A DNA stretch of 64,000 bases from contig NZ_QJKC01000005.1 in the NCBI RefSeq assembly GCF_003202035.1, positions 124,001-188,000 of the forward strand, in the 5' to 3' direction. The notes below the pieces were generated by a model that did not search any database, was not told the DNA's origin, and was given only the letters and a program-made list of their open reading frames with translations. Shown here one piece after another: positions 1-8,381 of the stretch (position 1 is the stretch's first letter; every line of letters begins with the position of its first letter). Made by a program: the position numbers and the translations under genes. Source of the stretch: Aquitalea magnusonii (lineage in GTDB: Bacteria; Pseudomonadota; Gammaproteobacteria; Burkholderiales; Chromobacteriaceae).

Positions 1-36
1 CTTGCCGTTCAGGCGTCTGTCTATGATGTGGGACAT
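1..36 (-). CDS. yeaH: YeaH/DUF444 family protein, first 12 codons only
   Basis: Only the N-terminus lies in the window; the gene runs off the left edge. The 12 codons read MSHIIDRRLNGK, which matches the start of the YeaH (UPF0229/DUF444) family, where an IDRRLNGK motif follows the initiator. A GAGG sequence sits five bases before the ATG. The gene is in the same direction as prkA and 165 bp downstream of it, the usual prkA-yeaH order. YeaH proteins carry a von Willebrand A-like fold and work with the PrkA kinase in stress and stationary-phase physiology in enterobacteria; their biochemical role is not settled. The identification rests on a short match plus gene order. Confidence 0.8.
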   Translation of the reverse strand, partial: MSHIIDRRLNGK

Positions 37-201
37 GGCAACCTCGCTGTTGTCTCCTGCGGCCCGGCAGGTCGATCGACACGACCACCGCTTTGTCCAC
101 CCGCAGCCATCCGGGCCAAGCCGGACCCTATCCTTTTAGACAGGCCGGACCAGAATCGGTGCCGGACAGCCGCGTGTCGCCACCCGGCTGCCGGCGCTTG
201 C

Positions 202-2130
202 TCAGGAGGACTTGCGCACCCGCAGATACCATTCGCACAGCAGGCGGACCTGCTTGGCGGTGTAGCCCTTTTCCACCATGCGGTTGACGAAGTCTTCGTG
301 CTTCTTGGCATCCTCCACGCTGGCCTTGGCATTGAAGGAAATCACCGGCAGCAGCTCTTCGGTATTGGAGAACATCTTCTTCTCGATCACCGTGCGCAGC
401 TTTTCATAGCTGGTCCAGGTCGGGTTCTTGCCGCCGTTATTGGCCCGGGCGCGCAGCACGAAATTGACGATTTCGTTGCGGAAGTCCTTGGGATTGGAAA
501 TCCCGGCCGGTTTTTCGATTTTCTCCAGTTCGCCATTGAGCGAGGTGCGGTCGAAGATTTCGCCGGTATCCTGATCGCGGTATTCCTGGTCCTGAATCCA
601 GTAGTCGGCGAAGGTGACATAGCGGTCGAAAATGTTCTGGCCGTATTCAGAGTAGCTTTCCAGATAGGCGGTCTGGATCTCCTTGCCGATGAACTCGACA
701 TACTTGGGCGCCAGATACTCTTTCAGGAAGGTCAGGTACTTCTGCTCCTGCTCGGCCGGGAACTGCTCGCGCTCCACCTGCTGTTCCAGCACATACAGCA
801 GGTGCACCGGGTTGGCCGCCACTTCCTGGTTGTCGAAGTTAAACACCTTGGACAGGATCTTGTAGGCAAAGCGGGTCGACAGGCCATTCATGCCCTCGTC
901 TACCCCGGCATAATCGCGGTACTCCTGCAGCGACTTGGCCTTGGGATCGGTGTCTTTCAGATTCTCCCCGTCATACACCTGCATCTTGCTGAAGAGGCTG
1001 GAGTTTTCGGTCTCCTTCAGCCGCGACAGAATGGCAAACTGCGCCATCATCTTCAGCGTTCCCGGTGCGCACGGCGCATTGCCCAGGGAAGAGTTGCGGA
1101 TCAGCTTGTCGTAGATCTTGATCTCTTCGGTCACGCGCAGGCAGTACGGCACCTTGACGATATAGATACGGTCGAGGAAGGCCTCGTTGTTCTTGTTGTT
1201 GCGGAACTGCTTCCACTCCGACTCATTGGAGTGGGCCAGCACGATGCCATCAAACGGGATGGCGCCAAAGCCTTCGGTACCCTTGAAATTGCTTTCCTGG
1301 GTGGCGGTCAGCAGCGGGTGCAACACCTTGATGGGGGCCTTGAACATTTCCACGAATTCCAGCAGACCCTGGTTGGCCAGGCAGAGGCCACCGGAGTAGC
1401 TGTAGGCATCCGGGTCGTCCTGGGCGTATTTTTCCAGTTTGCGGATGTCCACCTTGCCCACCAGCGAGCTGATGTCCTGGTTGTTCTCGTCACCCGGCTC
1501 GGTTTTGGCCACGGCAATCTGCCGCAGTACCGACGGGTAGCGTTTCACCACCTTGAACTGGCCGATGTCGCCATTGAATTCGTGCAGCCTTTTCACCGCC
1601 CACGGGCTGGGAATGGTCTTGAGATAACGGCGCGGAATGCCGAATTCCTCTTCCAGAATGGCACCGTCTTCTTCCACATTGAACAGGCCCAGCGGCGACT
1701 CGTTTAGCGGGCTGCCTTTCAGGCAATAGAAGGGCACCTGCTCCATCAGCTCCTTCAGCTTTTCGGCAATCGACGACTTGCCGCCGCCCACCGGCCCCAG
1801 CAGGTAGAGAATCTGTTTCTTTTCTTCCAGCCCCTGGGCGGCATGGCGGAAATAGGCCACCACCTGCTCGATCACTTCCTCGGTGCCGTAAAACTCGCGG
1901 AAGGCGGGATAGACCTTGATGACCTTGTTGGAAAAGATGCGCGACAGACGCTGGTCGTGACGGGTATCCACCAGTTCCGGTTCGCCAATGGCGGCCAGCA
2001 TGCGCTCGGAAGCCGTGGCATAAGCAGCTGGATCTCGTTTGCAGATCTCCAGATACTCCTGGATGGTGTATTCCTCTTCACGCGTCTTGTCGTAACGGGA
2101 GGCGTAGTGGCTCAAGATGTCCGGGTGCAT
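202..2130 (-). CDS. prkA: PrkA family serine protein kinase
   Basis: The 642-residue product is a PrkA/YeaG-type cytoplasmic serine protein kinase, close to the 644 residues of E. coli YeaG. The N-terminal AAA-like domain shows a Walker A motif GPVGGGKSS at about residues 112-120, and the PrkA C-terminal domain follows. The ATG at 2130 is chosen because an AGGAGAG ribosome site lies just upstream and the protein then begins MHPDILSHYA; an in-frame extension of 22 codons to 2196 has no family support. yeaH follows downstream. In enterobacteria the pair is induced by nitrogen starvation and stationary phase. I could not find a convincing sigma-54 -24/-12 element upstream, so regulation here is unknown. 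Confidence 0.95.
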   Translation of the reverse strand: MHPDILSHYASRYDKTREEEYTIQEYLEICKRDPAAYATASERMLAAIGEPELVDTRHDQRLSRIFSNKVIKVYPAFREFYGTEEVIEQVVAYFRHAAQGLEEKKQILYLLGPVGGGKSSIAEKLKELMEQVPFYCLKGSPLNESPLGLFNVEEDGAILEEEFGIPRRYLKTIPSPWAVKRLHEFNGDIGQFKVVKRYPSVLRQIAVAKTEPGDENNQDISSLVGKVDIRKLEKYAQDDPDAYSYSGGLCLANQGLLEFVEMFKAPIKVLHPLLTATQESNFKGTEGFGAIPFDGIVLAHSNESEWKQFRNNKNNEAFLDRIYIVKVPYCLRVTEEIKIYDKLIRNSSLGNAPCAPGTLKMMAQFAILSRLKETENSSLFSKMQVYDGENLKDTDPKAKSLQEYRDYAGVDEGMNGLSTRFAYKILSKVFNFDNQEVAANPVHLLYVLEQQVEREQFPAEQEQKYLTFLKEYLAPKYVEFIGKEIQTAYLESYSEYGQNIFDRYVTFADYWIQDQEYRDQDTGEIFDRTSLNGELEKIEKPAGISNPKDFRNEIVNFVLRARANNGGKNPTWTSYEKLRTVIEKKMFSNTEELLPVISFNAKASVEDAKKHEDFVNRMVEKGYTAKQVRLLCEWYLRVRKSS

Positions 2131-2477
2131 GGCTCTCTCCTGGCTGGTTGCAGGGGCGCGCACGGCGTGCATGGTGCACCCGCATTCCCCTGGCAAAATT
2201 AGAGTACTGACTGGTTTTCAGATTCTCTTTTTCTGGGTATAGCACATGCGCCAAGGAGCAAGAATAAAAGCGAGGCAATCAGGACTTTCGGCATAACAGC
2301 CCGGTAAGTCACTGAATTTTATTGAGAAATATCTTGATATGACCAAAGAAAAAACTAAGCTGTTAAATTCCCAGCTGGCATTTTAAGAAAATAAATGTTT
2401 TAAATCATGCACATACAAAAACATCAGGCAGATGACTCTGCCTGAAAGAATAATGTATCAATTTGCAAGCAGATGTT
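2131..2477. other. Intergenic region between prkA and the pilZ gene
   Basis: This 347-bp gap carries no convincing gene. It must hold the prkA promoter (minus strand) and it holds the terminator of the DUF2062-nudF-pilZ operon. The centre (about 2270-2410) is clearly AT-richer than the flanking genes. I see no sigma-54 consensus with the required GG-N10-GC spacing. Confidence 0.6.
2418..2445 (-). terminator. Rho-independent terminator of the DUF2062-nudF-pilZ operon
   Basis: An 8-bp perfect stem (TCAGGCAG at 2424-2431 with CTGCCTGA at 2438-2445) is followed on the minus strand by TGTTTTTGT. It lies 33 bp past the pilZ stop codon. Confidence 0.8.
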
Positions 2478-2810
2478 TCAGCTCTTGCGCTCGATAATGC
2501 GCGTGCCGATTTCATAGACCTGCCCGCGCTTGACCTCATTGCAGCGGCGCACTTCCACCTCGGCCTCCAGCGGCTTGCCTGGCAAGCCACCCAGCGCGGG
2601 GGCCAGCACGATGACCGACAAGCGCTCACCATGCTGCGGTACATAGGACGAGCGAAAGGCCATGCCGTCTACCGACAGGTCGACACATTCGCCATAGTGG
2701 GTTTCGCCGGTGTGCAGCGAGCGGATGCGGGCCTTGCACCCCATCTGCAAGCGGCGCGCGCCACGGCGTTCATGGTAAGGATCAAACGGCGGCACCGGGC
2801 AGTCTCCCAT
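2478..2810 (-). CDS. PilZ domain protein
   Basis: A 110-residue protein that is almost entirely one PilZ domain, the c-di-GMP receptor fold. The two ligand-binding signatures are visible: an arginine-rich ERRGARR stretch near residues 14-20 (RxxxR) and DLSVDG further on (D/NxSxxG). The start at 2810 is forced by the need to keep the arginine motif; the next ATG would remove it. This start lies 29 bp inside the upstream nudF reading frame, without a clear ribosome-binding site, so translational coupling to nudF is likely. It is the last gene of a three-gene overlapping operon. It probably controls motility, surface attachment or polysaccharide production, but the partner cannot be read from sequence. 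Confidence 0.88.
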   Translation of the reverse strand: MGDCPVPPFDPYHERRGARRLQMGCKARIRSLHTGETHYGECVDLSVDGMAFRSSYVPQHGERLSVIVLAPALGGLPGKPLEAEVEVRRCNEVKRGQVYEIGTRIIERKS

Positions 2811-3339
2811 CCAGGTAGGCGGCCAGCCAGTGCAGGCCGACAATGGATTTGCTGTCGCAGATTTCACCGGACAGCGCCATCTGCATCACCTGCTCCAGCG
2901 GCAGGGTCAGCACCTCGAGAAACTCGCCTTCGTCCAGTTGCCGTTCGCCGGCTTGCAGCCCTTCGGCCAGGTAGTAGCTGATCTGTTCGTTGGAATAACC
3001 GATGCAGGGATAGGCCGTCCCCAGATAACGCCAGCTGGCCGCCTGGTAGCCGGTTTCTTCCAGCAGCTCGCGGCGGGCCGTCTGCTCTGGTGCTTCGTCG
3101 GGATCGATCTTGCCGGCAGGAATCTCCAGAAACACCCGGCCGGCCGGATAGCGGTATTGCCGCTCCAGCACCAGTTGCCGGTCCGGCGTCAGCGCCAGGA
3201 TGGCCACGGCACCGGGGTGCAGGATGTACTCGCGGCTGGCATGCGACTCATCCGGCAGCAGTACCTTGTCCTTGTGTACCTTGAGAAAGCCCCCCTCATA
3301 CACCAGCTCCGACTGCAGTTTCTTTTCAACAAGATCCAC
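2782..3339 (-). CDS. nudF: Nudix hydrolase, ADP-ribose pyrophosphatase type
   Basis: The 185-residue protein has a complete Nudix box at about residues 76-98 (GKIDPDEAPEQTARRELLEE followed by TG), matching G-x5-E-x7-REUxEExGU. The surrounding sequence (HPGAVAILAL, LERQYRYPAGR) is typical of NudF/YffH ADP-ribose pyrophosphatases, which hydrolyse ADP-ribose to AMP and ribose 5-phosphate. The start codon is GTG at 3339, with AAAGG seven bases upstream; no early ATG exists. It overlaps the upstream DUF2062 gene by 14 bp and the downstream pilZ gene by 29 bp. Exact substrate is inferred from family only. Confidence 0.9.
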   Translation of the reverse strand: MDLVEKKLQSELVYEGGFLKVHKDKVLLPDESHASREYILHPGAVAILALTPDRQLVLERQYRYPAGRVFLEIPAGKIDPDEAPEQTARRELLEETGYQAASWRYLGTAYPCIGYSNEQISYYLAEGLQAGERQLDEGEFLEVLTLPLEQVMQMALSGEICDSKSIVGLHWLAAYLDGRLPGAAV

Positions 3340-3883
3340 GTGCTGCCTTTCTGTTTTTCCAGTTTCGAATCACGGCACAGCGCCAGCCCAGCATCACCAA
3401 GACATAGCCGCACAAGGCCAGACCCAGCCCCATGACCAGCAAACCGAGCAAGAGGGGCCAGCCCAGCGACAGCAACCAGTGCGCCAGCTGCAATGCCCAC
3501 TGCTCAAGCGGCAGCGCCTCCCAGGATGGAGGCTGGCTCATTGTACCTGCAGCCGGCTCACCCAGTAACAGCAGTCCACAGGAATAGGCCAGAAAATAAA
3601 GTGGCAGGATGGTGAGCGGATTGCTGTACAGCGTGGCCAGCAAGGCGGCCGGCAGATTGACGCGCAGACACAGCGCCAGCAGCACGGTGGCCAGCCGCTT
3701 GGGTGGACCCGGCAGCAAACCGGTGAGCAGACCAAGCGCCACGCCCTGCGCCACCTTGCGCCGCTGCACCGCCCAGCAGGCTGGCTGGTCCAGCCAGCGC
3801 CCCAGCCAGCCCAGGCCAGGGCGGCCCAACAGCTGATGCCGGTAAGCACTGAGACGGCGGATTGTTGTTCGCAAGCAACGCAT
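3326..3883 (-). CDS. DUF2062 domain membrane protein
   Basis: A 185-residue protein with the DUF2062 pattern: an amphipathic N-terminus, then a hydrophobic block rich in G and P (GVALGLLTGLLPGPPKR), then membrane segments with the conserved YSNPLTILPLYF motif. About three membrane helices are predicted by eye (residues 46-62, 66-82 and 88-106), with a fourth near the C-terminus. The function of the family is not known; members sit near envelope or glycosyltransferase genes in other genomes. It is the first gene of the operon and overlaps nudF by 14 bp. ATG at 3883. Confidence 0.85.
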   Translation of the reverse strand: MRCLRTTIRRLSAYRHQLLGRPGLGWLGRWLDQPACWAVQRRKVAQGVALGLLTGLLPGPPKRLATVLLALCLRVNLPAALLATLYSNPLTILPLYFLAYSCGLLLLGEPAAGTMSQPPSWEALPLEQWALQLAHWLLSLGWPLLLGLLVMGLGLALCGYVLVMLGWRCAVIRNWKNRKAARGSC

Positions 3884-3966
3884 GGCCAGCCACTTTCCCG
3901 TTGTCGTAATGCCACACCGCGGGGACGGCGCAGATAAAAGAGGTTGTCAAACGCCGCGGAATAAAT

Positions 3967-3980
3967 TAAACAAGCGTTTG
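3967..3980. promoter_or_regulatory. Candidate PsrA-like fatty-acid operator
   Basis: AAAC, four bases (AAGC), then GTTT at 3968-3979 matches the published PsrA half-site arrangement (AAAC-N4-GTTT core). It lies 87 bp upstream of the acyl-CoA dehydrogenase, a kind of gene PsrA regulates in gammaproteobacteria. The sequence evidence is short, and no psrA gene is in the window. Confidence 0.3.
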
Positions 3981-4066
3981 AATTAAGTGGGCGTAACATC
4001 ACCCCCTGCCCACACCAGCCATTCGACCCGGAAAACCCGGGCAGCGCAACCAACAGGAGAGACCCC

Positions 4067-5851
4067 ATGCCCACATACAAAGCCCCGCTGCGCGACTTTG
4101 ACTTTGTGCTCAACGAACTGATCAAGGTACAGGACATCATCCCCGCCCTGCCCGGCTACGAGGAAGCCACCCAGGACATCTTCACTTCCTACCTGGAAGC
4201 CGCTGCCCAGTTTTGCGAAAGCGAACTGGCCCCGCTGAACCGCCAGGCCGACGAAGAAGGCTGCCAGTTCGACCCCAGCACCAAGGCGGTCACCACCCCG
4301 CCGGGCTTCAAGGAAGCCTACAAGCAGTATTGCGAGCTGGGTTTCCCGGCACTGGACTGTGACCCGGCCTATGGTGGCCAGGGCATGCCCAAATCGCTGG
4401 CTTTCCCGATCATGGAAATGCAGTGCTCGTCCAATGTGGCCTGGTCGATGTATCCCGGCCTGTCGCATGGCGCTTATGCCGCCATCCACGCCCATGGCAC
4501 GGCAGAACAGAAAGCCACCTATCTGCCGCGCCTGGTGGACGGCAGCTGGACCGGCACCATGTGCCTGACCGAACCGCATTGCGGCACCGACCTGGGCTTG
4601 CTGAAAACCCGCGCCGAACCGAATGGCGACGGCAGCTACAGCATTACCGGCACCAAGATTTTCATCTCGGCCGGCGAACACGACCTGTCCGATAACATCA
4701 TCCACCTGGTACTGGCCCGTTTGCCGGATGCGCCCAAGGATGTGAAGGGCATTTCCCTGTTCATCGTGCCGAAGTACCACGCCGACGGCAGCCGCAATCC
4801 GGTGGCCTGCGGCAGCCTGGAACACAAGATGGGCATCAAGGCCAATGCCACGGCGGTGATCAATCTGGATGGTGCCAAGGGCTATCTGATTGGCGAAGCC
4901 AACAAGGGCCTGTCCTGCATGTTCACCATGATGAATGCGGCGCGTCTGGGCTGCGGCATGCAGGGTCTGGGCATTGGCGAAGCCTCGTTCCAGGGTGCGC
5001 TGGCCTATGCCCGCGAGCGGCTGCAAATGCGTGCGCTCACCGGAGCCAAATGTCCGGACAAGGCAGCCGACCCCATCATCGTGCATCCGGACGTGCGCCG
5101 CATGCTGCTGACCCAGAAAGCCTATACCGAGGCCGGCCGCGCGCTCACCGCCCTGCTCGCCCTGCAACTGGATATCGAGGACAAGCACCCGGATGCCGCC
5201 GCCCGCCAGGATGCGGCCGATCTGGTGGCCCTGCTCACCCCGGTGGCCAAGGCTTTCATGACCGACAATGGCTATGAGGCCGCCAATATGGGCATGCAGG
5301 TGTTCGGTGGCCACGGTTTCATTCGTGAATGGGGCATGGAGCAACTGGTGCGTGACTGCCGCATTTCGCAGATTTACGAAGGCACCAATGGCATCCAGGC
5401 CATCGACCTGCTGGGCCGCAAGGTATTGCTGGATCAGGGCCAGAAGCTGCGCAAGTTCACCAAGCAGATTCACCAGTTCTGCCAGGCCAACGAAGGCAAT
5501 GACAAGCTGGCCGAATATATCGCGCCACTGAGCAAGCTGATGAAGGATGTGGGCGAAATCACCATGGGCATCGGCATGGCCAGCCTGCAGAACAAGGACG
5601 AAGCCGGCGCGGCAGCCAGCGACTATCTGCGCCTGATCGGCCATCTGAGCTATGCCTGGCTGTGGGCGCGCATGGCAGAAGTGGCGCACGCCCGCCTGGG
5701 CCAGGGCGATGATGCCTTCTACCAGGCCAAGATTGCCACCGGCCGCTTCTACATGGCCAAGCTCTTCCCCGAAGTGCATACCCTGCTGGCCCGCATCAAG
5801 GGCGGTGCTGCGCCGCTGATGGCGCTGGATGAGGAACACTTCGCCTTCTGA
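4067..5851 (+). CDS. Acyl-CoA dehydrogenase, C-terminally extended (DmdC/FadE-like) class
   Basis: The 594-residue flavoprotein is longer than the common 380-390-residue acyl-CoA dehydrogenases and starts with the MPTYKAPLRDFDFVLNEL type of N-terminus. That marks the subgroup with an extra C-terminal domain, which includes 3-methylmercaptopropionyl-CoA dehydrogenase (DmdC) and FadE5-like enzymes. FAD and substrate signatures are visible (CLTEPHCGTDLG; KIFISAGEHDL). IYEGTNGIQ carries the presumed catalytic glutamate at residue 438. It would oxidise an acyl-CoA in beta-oxidation; the chain-length preference is not readable. It is monocistronic, with an AGGAGAG ribosome site and a strong terminator 22 bp after the stop codon. 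DmdC itself is less likely because no other DMSP genes are nearby. Confidence 0.9.
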   Translation: MPTYKAPLRDFDFVLNELIKVQDIIPALPGYEEATQDIFTSYLEAAAQFCESELAPLNRQADEEGCQFDPSTKAVTTPPGFKEAYKQYCELGFPALDCDPAYGGQGMPKSLAFPIMEMQCSSNVAWSMYPGLSHGAYAAIHAHGTAEQKATYLPRLVDGSWTGTMCLTEPHCGTDLGLLKTRAEPNGDGSYSITGTKIFISAGEHDLSDNIIHLVLARLPDAPKDVKGISLFIVPKYHADGSRNPVACGSLEHKMGIKANATAVINLDGAKGYLIGEANKGLSCMFTMMNAARLGCGMQGLGIGEASFQGALAYARERLQMRALTGAKCPDKAADPIIVHPDVRRMLLTQKAYTEAGRALTALLALQLDIEDKHPDAAARQDAADLVALLTPVAKAFMTDNGYEAANMGMQVFGGHGFIREWGMEQLVRDCRISQIYEGTNGIQAIDLLGRKVLLDQGQKLRKFTKQIHQFCQANEGNDKLAEYIAPLSKLMKDVGEITMGIGMASLQNKDEAGAAASDYLRLIGHLSYAWLWARMAEVAHARLGQGDDAFYQAKIATGRFYMAKLFPEVHTLLARIKGGAAPLMALDEEHFAF

Positions 5852-5873
5852 TTGCTTGTTCGACTCCACTGAT

Positions 5874-5897
5874 ACGGCCCTGCGGGGCCGTTTTTTT
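5874..5897 (+). terminator. Rho-independent terminator of the acyl-CoA dehydrogenase
   Basis: A 7-bp GC-rich stem (ACGGCCC/GGGCCGT) with a TGCG loop is followed by seven T. Confidence 0.92.
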
Positions 5898-5933
5898 GTG
5901 GGGCGCGGATTGTCGTGACGGAACCGCCCGCAC

Positions 5934-5959
5934 AAAAAAAAGCCCGGAAAACCGGGCTT
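5934..5959 (-). terminator. Rho-independent terminator of the rhamnose operon
   Basis: The stem AAGCCCGG/CCGGGCTT with an AAAA loop is preceded on the plus strand by a run of A, giving a T-run on the minus strand. It lies downstream of aldA, the last gene of the minus-strand rhamnose operon. Confidence 0.88.
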
Positions 5960-5969
5960 GTAAATAAAG

Positions 5970-6008
5970 GAATGAAAAAAAGAGAGCTCGTACTCTCGTT
6001 TTTCATTC
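5970..6008. terminator. Long palindrome, probable bidirectional terminator
   Basis: GAATGAAAAA at 5970-5979 pairs with TTTTTCATTC at 5999-6008, with an inner AGAG/CTCT stem. The symmetry and the A/T tracts on both sides suit termination in either direction between two convergent genes. Confidence 0.65.
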
Positions 6009-6085
6009 TAATCAAAACCATTCCGGCCTGCCATGCTTTTTGCATGACCGGCCGGGAAAGCACAGAGGGCGCAGCCTGAGCCCGC

Positions 6086-7506
6086 TCAGGACTGCAAATA
6101 AATCACATGGCTATGGGTGTATTCGTACAGGCCATTCTTGCCATCGGCCCCGCCGATGCCGGATTGGCGGACCCCGGCATGGAAACCTTGCATCGCTTCG
6201 AAATTTTCCCGGTTGATGTAGGTCTCGCCAAAATCCAGTTCGCGCATCGCCTGCATCGCCTTGCCCAGATCACGGGTGTAGAGGGATGAAGTGAGGCCGT
6301 AGCTCGAGTCATTGGCCAGGGCAATCGCCTCCTCCAGGCTGTCCACCACCTGTATGGGCAATACCGGGCCGAAAATCTCTTGCCGCATGATGTCCATCTG
6401 CCCATGACATGCCGCCAGCACCGTGGGCTGGAAGTGGAAACCGGCCCCCAGCTCGGCCACCTGGCCACCGGTAATCAACTGCGCCCCCTCCTGCAGCGCC
6501 TGCGCCACCTTGGCCTGCACCCTTTGCAGTGCCTGACGGTTGATCAACGGCCCCATGTCGATATCCGGCCTTGCCAGCGGATCGCCATAGCGGGTTGCCG
6601 CCATGGCGCTGGCTATCTTGTCGATGAAAGCATCTGCCACCTTGCGCTCGACATACACCCGTTCGGCACAGTTACATACCTGGCCGGTATTGATGACCCG
6701 TGAGGCGTGGATGGCCCTGACCGCCAGATCGAGATCAGCATCGGCCAGCACGATGGCCGGTGCCTTGCCCCCCAGCTCCAGATTCAGTTTGGTGATATGC
6801 GGCGCCGCCGCGGCTGCAATGCGCGCACCGGTCGCCACGCTGCCGGTAAAGCTGATCATGTCGACGGCAGCACTGCCGGCCAGCTCAGCCCCGGTCTGTG
6901 CCTGGCCATACAGCACATTGAACACCCCGGCCGGCAAAGCTGACTGCGCCACCAGCTGGCTGAACAGATGGCAGTTGATCGGCGTTTCCTCGCTGGGCTT
7001 GATCACGATGGTATTGCCGGTCAGCAGGGCCGGTGCCATCTTGCGGGCAATCAGAAAGAAAGGAAAATTCCAGGGTAGGATGCCGGCCACCACACCCAAT
7101 GGCTTGCGCAGCAGGAATATCTGCTCGCCGGCGCGGTCGCTGCTGATAACCTCGCCTTCAATGCGTCTGGCCCATTCGGCCATGTAGTCCAGGTAATCGG
7201 CCGTAAAGTGCACTTCAATGTTGGCCAGCGCCAGGGTTTTGCCTTGTTCTGCGGTAATGGTATGGGCCAGCGCCTCTGCTTGCTGGCGAATCAGCGTGGC
7301 AATACTGCGCAGAAATCCGGCGCGCTCGATGGCCGGGCGCGCTGGGCGGCGCGCGCTGCGGCCATCGCCTCGGCCACCTCCGCCGCCGAAGCCTGTGGCG
7401 AGTAAGCCAGCAGCGTGCCTTTAGCCGGATTGTGCACCGCATGGTAATCGTGGCCTGCGACAAAATGGCCGTTGATGTAATGCTGCAATTGCAGAATGTC
7501 GGACAT
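6086..7506 (-). pseudogene. aldA: Lactaldehyde/aldehyde dehydrogenase AldA, frameshifted
   Basis: The two reading frames together give a nearly complete NAD-dependent aldehyde dehydrogenase of the E. coli AldA (lactaldehyde dehydrogenase) type, which would convert L-lactaldehyde from the rhamnose pathway to L-lactate. The first frame starts at the ATG at 7506 (MSDILQLQHYINGHF) and leaves the family alignment near 7335. The second frame picks up with IERAGFLRSIATLIR and runs through the catalytic motif GQVCNCAERVYVE and LELGGKAP to the stop at 6086. By comparison with AldA about 13 bases are missing at the junction (the total is 1,421 nt, where about 1,434 would restore a 477-residue enzyme). 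Unless this is a sequencing error, the product is truncated after about 60 residues. It is the last gene of the operon. Confidence 0.88.
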
Positions 7507-7568
7507 CAGAATGCTCCTGAAAAGTGATGGTGCTGCCGCAGCGCTGCAATGCCGCCGCCAGCGCTGGG

Positions 7569-8372
7569 CTAATAAGCACGGCTGCTGCCAACCGGGCCGG
7601 GGCAGGCGCGGAAGCGTGCCAGGCTGGCCAGCGCGGCCTGACGCAACAGGGGGATGTCGATGCTGATGGCCATGAAGCTGCAGCCCCACTCGGCATAGCG
7701 CCGGGCATCCTGCTCATTGGGCGCCAGAATGCCGCAGGCCTTGCCCTGCTCCAGACAGCAGGCAATGGTGTGGCGGATGCCGTGCTGGACATCGGCATGG
7801 CTGGCATCCCCCGCGTGGCCCATGCTGGTGGATAAATCCGCCGGGCCGATAAAGATGGCATCCACGCCGTCCACAGCAGCGATCTGCGCCGCGTTTGCCA
7901 CGCCGAGGGGAGATTCGATCTGCACCACCAGGCAGAGCGACTGCGCTGCCTGGCGAATGTAGTCCGGTACGGCATCCCAGCGGGCGGCGCGGATCAGCCC
8001 GCCGCCGACACCGCGACTCCCCGCTGGCGGATAGTGCATGGCCCGCACCAGGGCCGCGGCCTGCGCCGCCGTCTCCACCATCGGCACCATCAGCGTTTGC
8101 GCACCGATATCCAGTACCTGCTTGATCAGCACCGGGTCATGGCTGGGAATGCGTAGCACGGGATGGACCGGATAGGCGGCTACCGCCTGTAATTGCGGCA
8201 ACAGGTCGGCCAGGGTATTGGGGGCATGCTCGCCATCCAGCAGAATCCAGTCGTGACCGGTGGTCGCCAGGATTTCTGCCACATAAGACGAAGCCGTGCC
8301 CGCCCAGATGCCGTACAAGGGAGCAGATGAGGGCAGCTGCCCTAAGGCAGATTTGAAAGGATTCAGCTGCAT
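7569..8372 (-). CDS. rhmA: 2-keto-3-deoxy-L-rhamnonate aldolase
   Basis: The 267-residue HpcH/HpaI-family class II aldolase has the same length as E. coli RhmA (YfaU). It would split 2-keto-3-deoxy-L-rhamnonate into pyruvate and L-lactaldehyde. Family motifs are clear: LLDGEHAPN (catalytic His about residue 49), DIGAQTLMVPMV, RGVGGG, VQIESPLG (metal-binding Glu) and FIGPADLS (metal-binding Asp). The ATG at 8372 is preferred to the in-frame TTG at 8378 because GGAG lies six bases upstream. It lies 9 bp after the dehydrogenase gene and 62 bp before aldA, inside the rhamnose operon. Confidence 0.93.
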   Translation of the reverse strand: MQLNPFKSALGQLPSSAPLYGIWAGTASSYVAEILATTGHDWILLDGEHAPNTLADLLPQLQAVAAYPVHPVLRIPSHDPVLIKQVLDIGAQTLMVPMVETAAQAAALVRAMHYPPAGSRGVGGGLIRAARWDAVPDYIRQAAQSLCLVVQIESPLGVANAAQIAAVDGVDAIFIGPADLSTSMGHAGDASHADVQHGIRHTIACCLEQGKACGILAPNEQDARRYAEWGCSFMAISIDIPLLRQAALASLARFRACPGPVGSSRAY

Positions 8373-8381
8373 CGGCAACTC

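Noticed and set aside
28-1707. A 559-codon open frame on the plus strand
   Set aside because: It is antisense to prkA, whose family match is certain; the frame stays open because of GC-rich third positions.
2230-2270. Possible sigma-54 promoter for prkA
   Set aside because: A TGGC...TGC pattern is present on the minus strand, but the spacing between GG and GC is 7 and not the required 10.
3983-5935. A 650-codon open frame on the minus strand
   Set aside because: It is antisense to the acyl-CoA dehydrogenase and shows no domain features.
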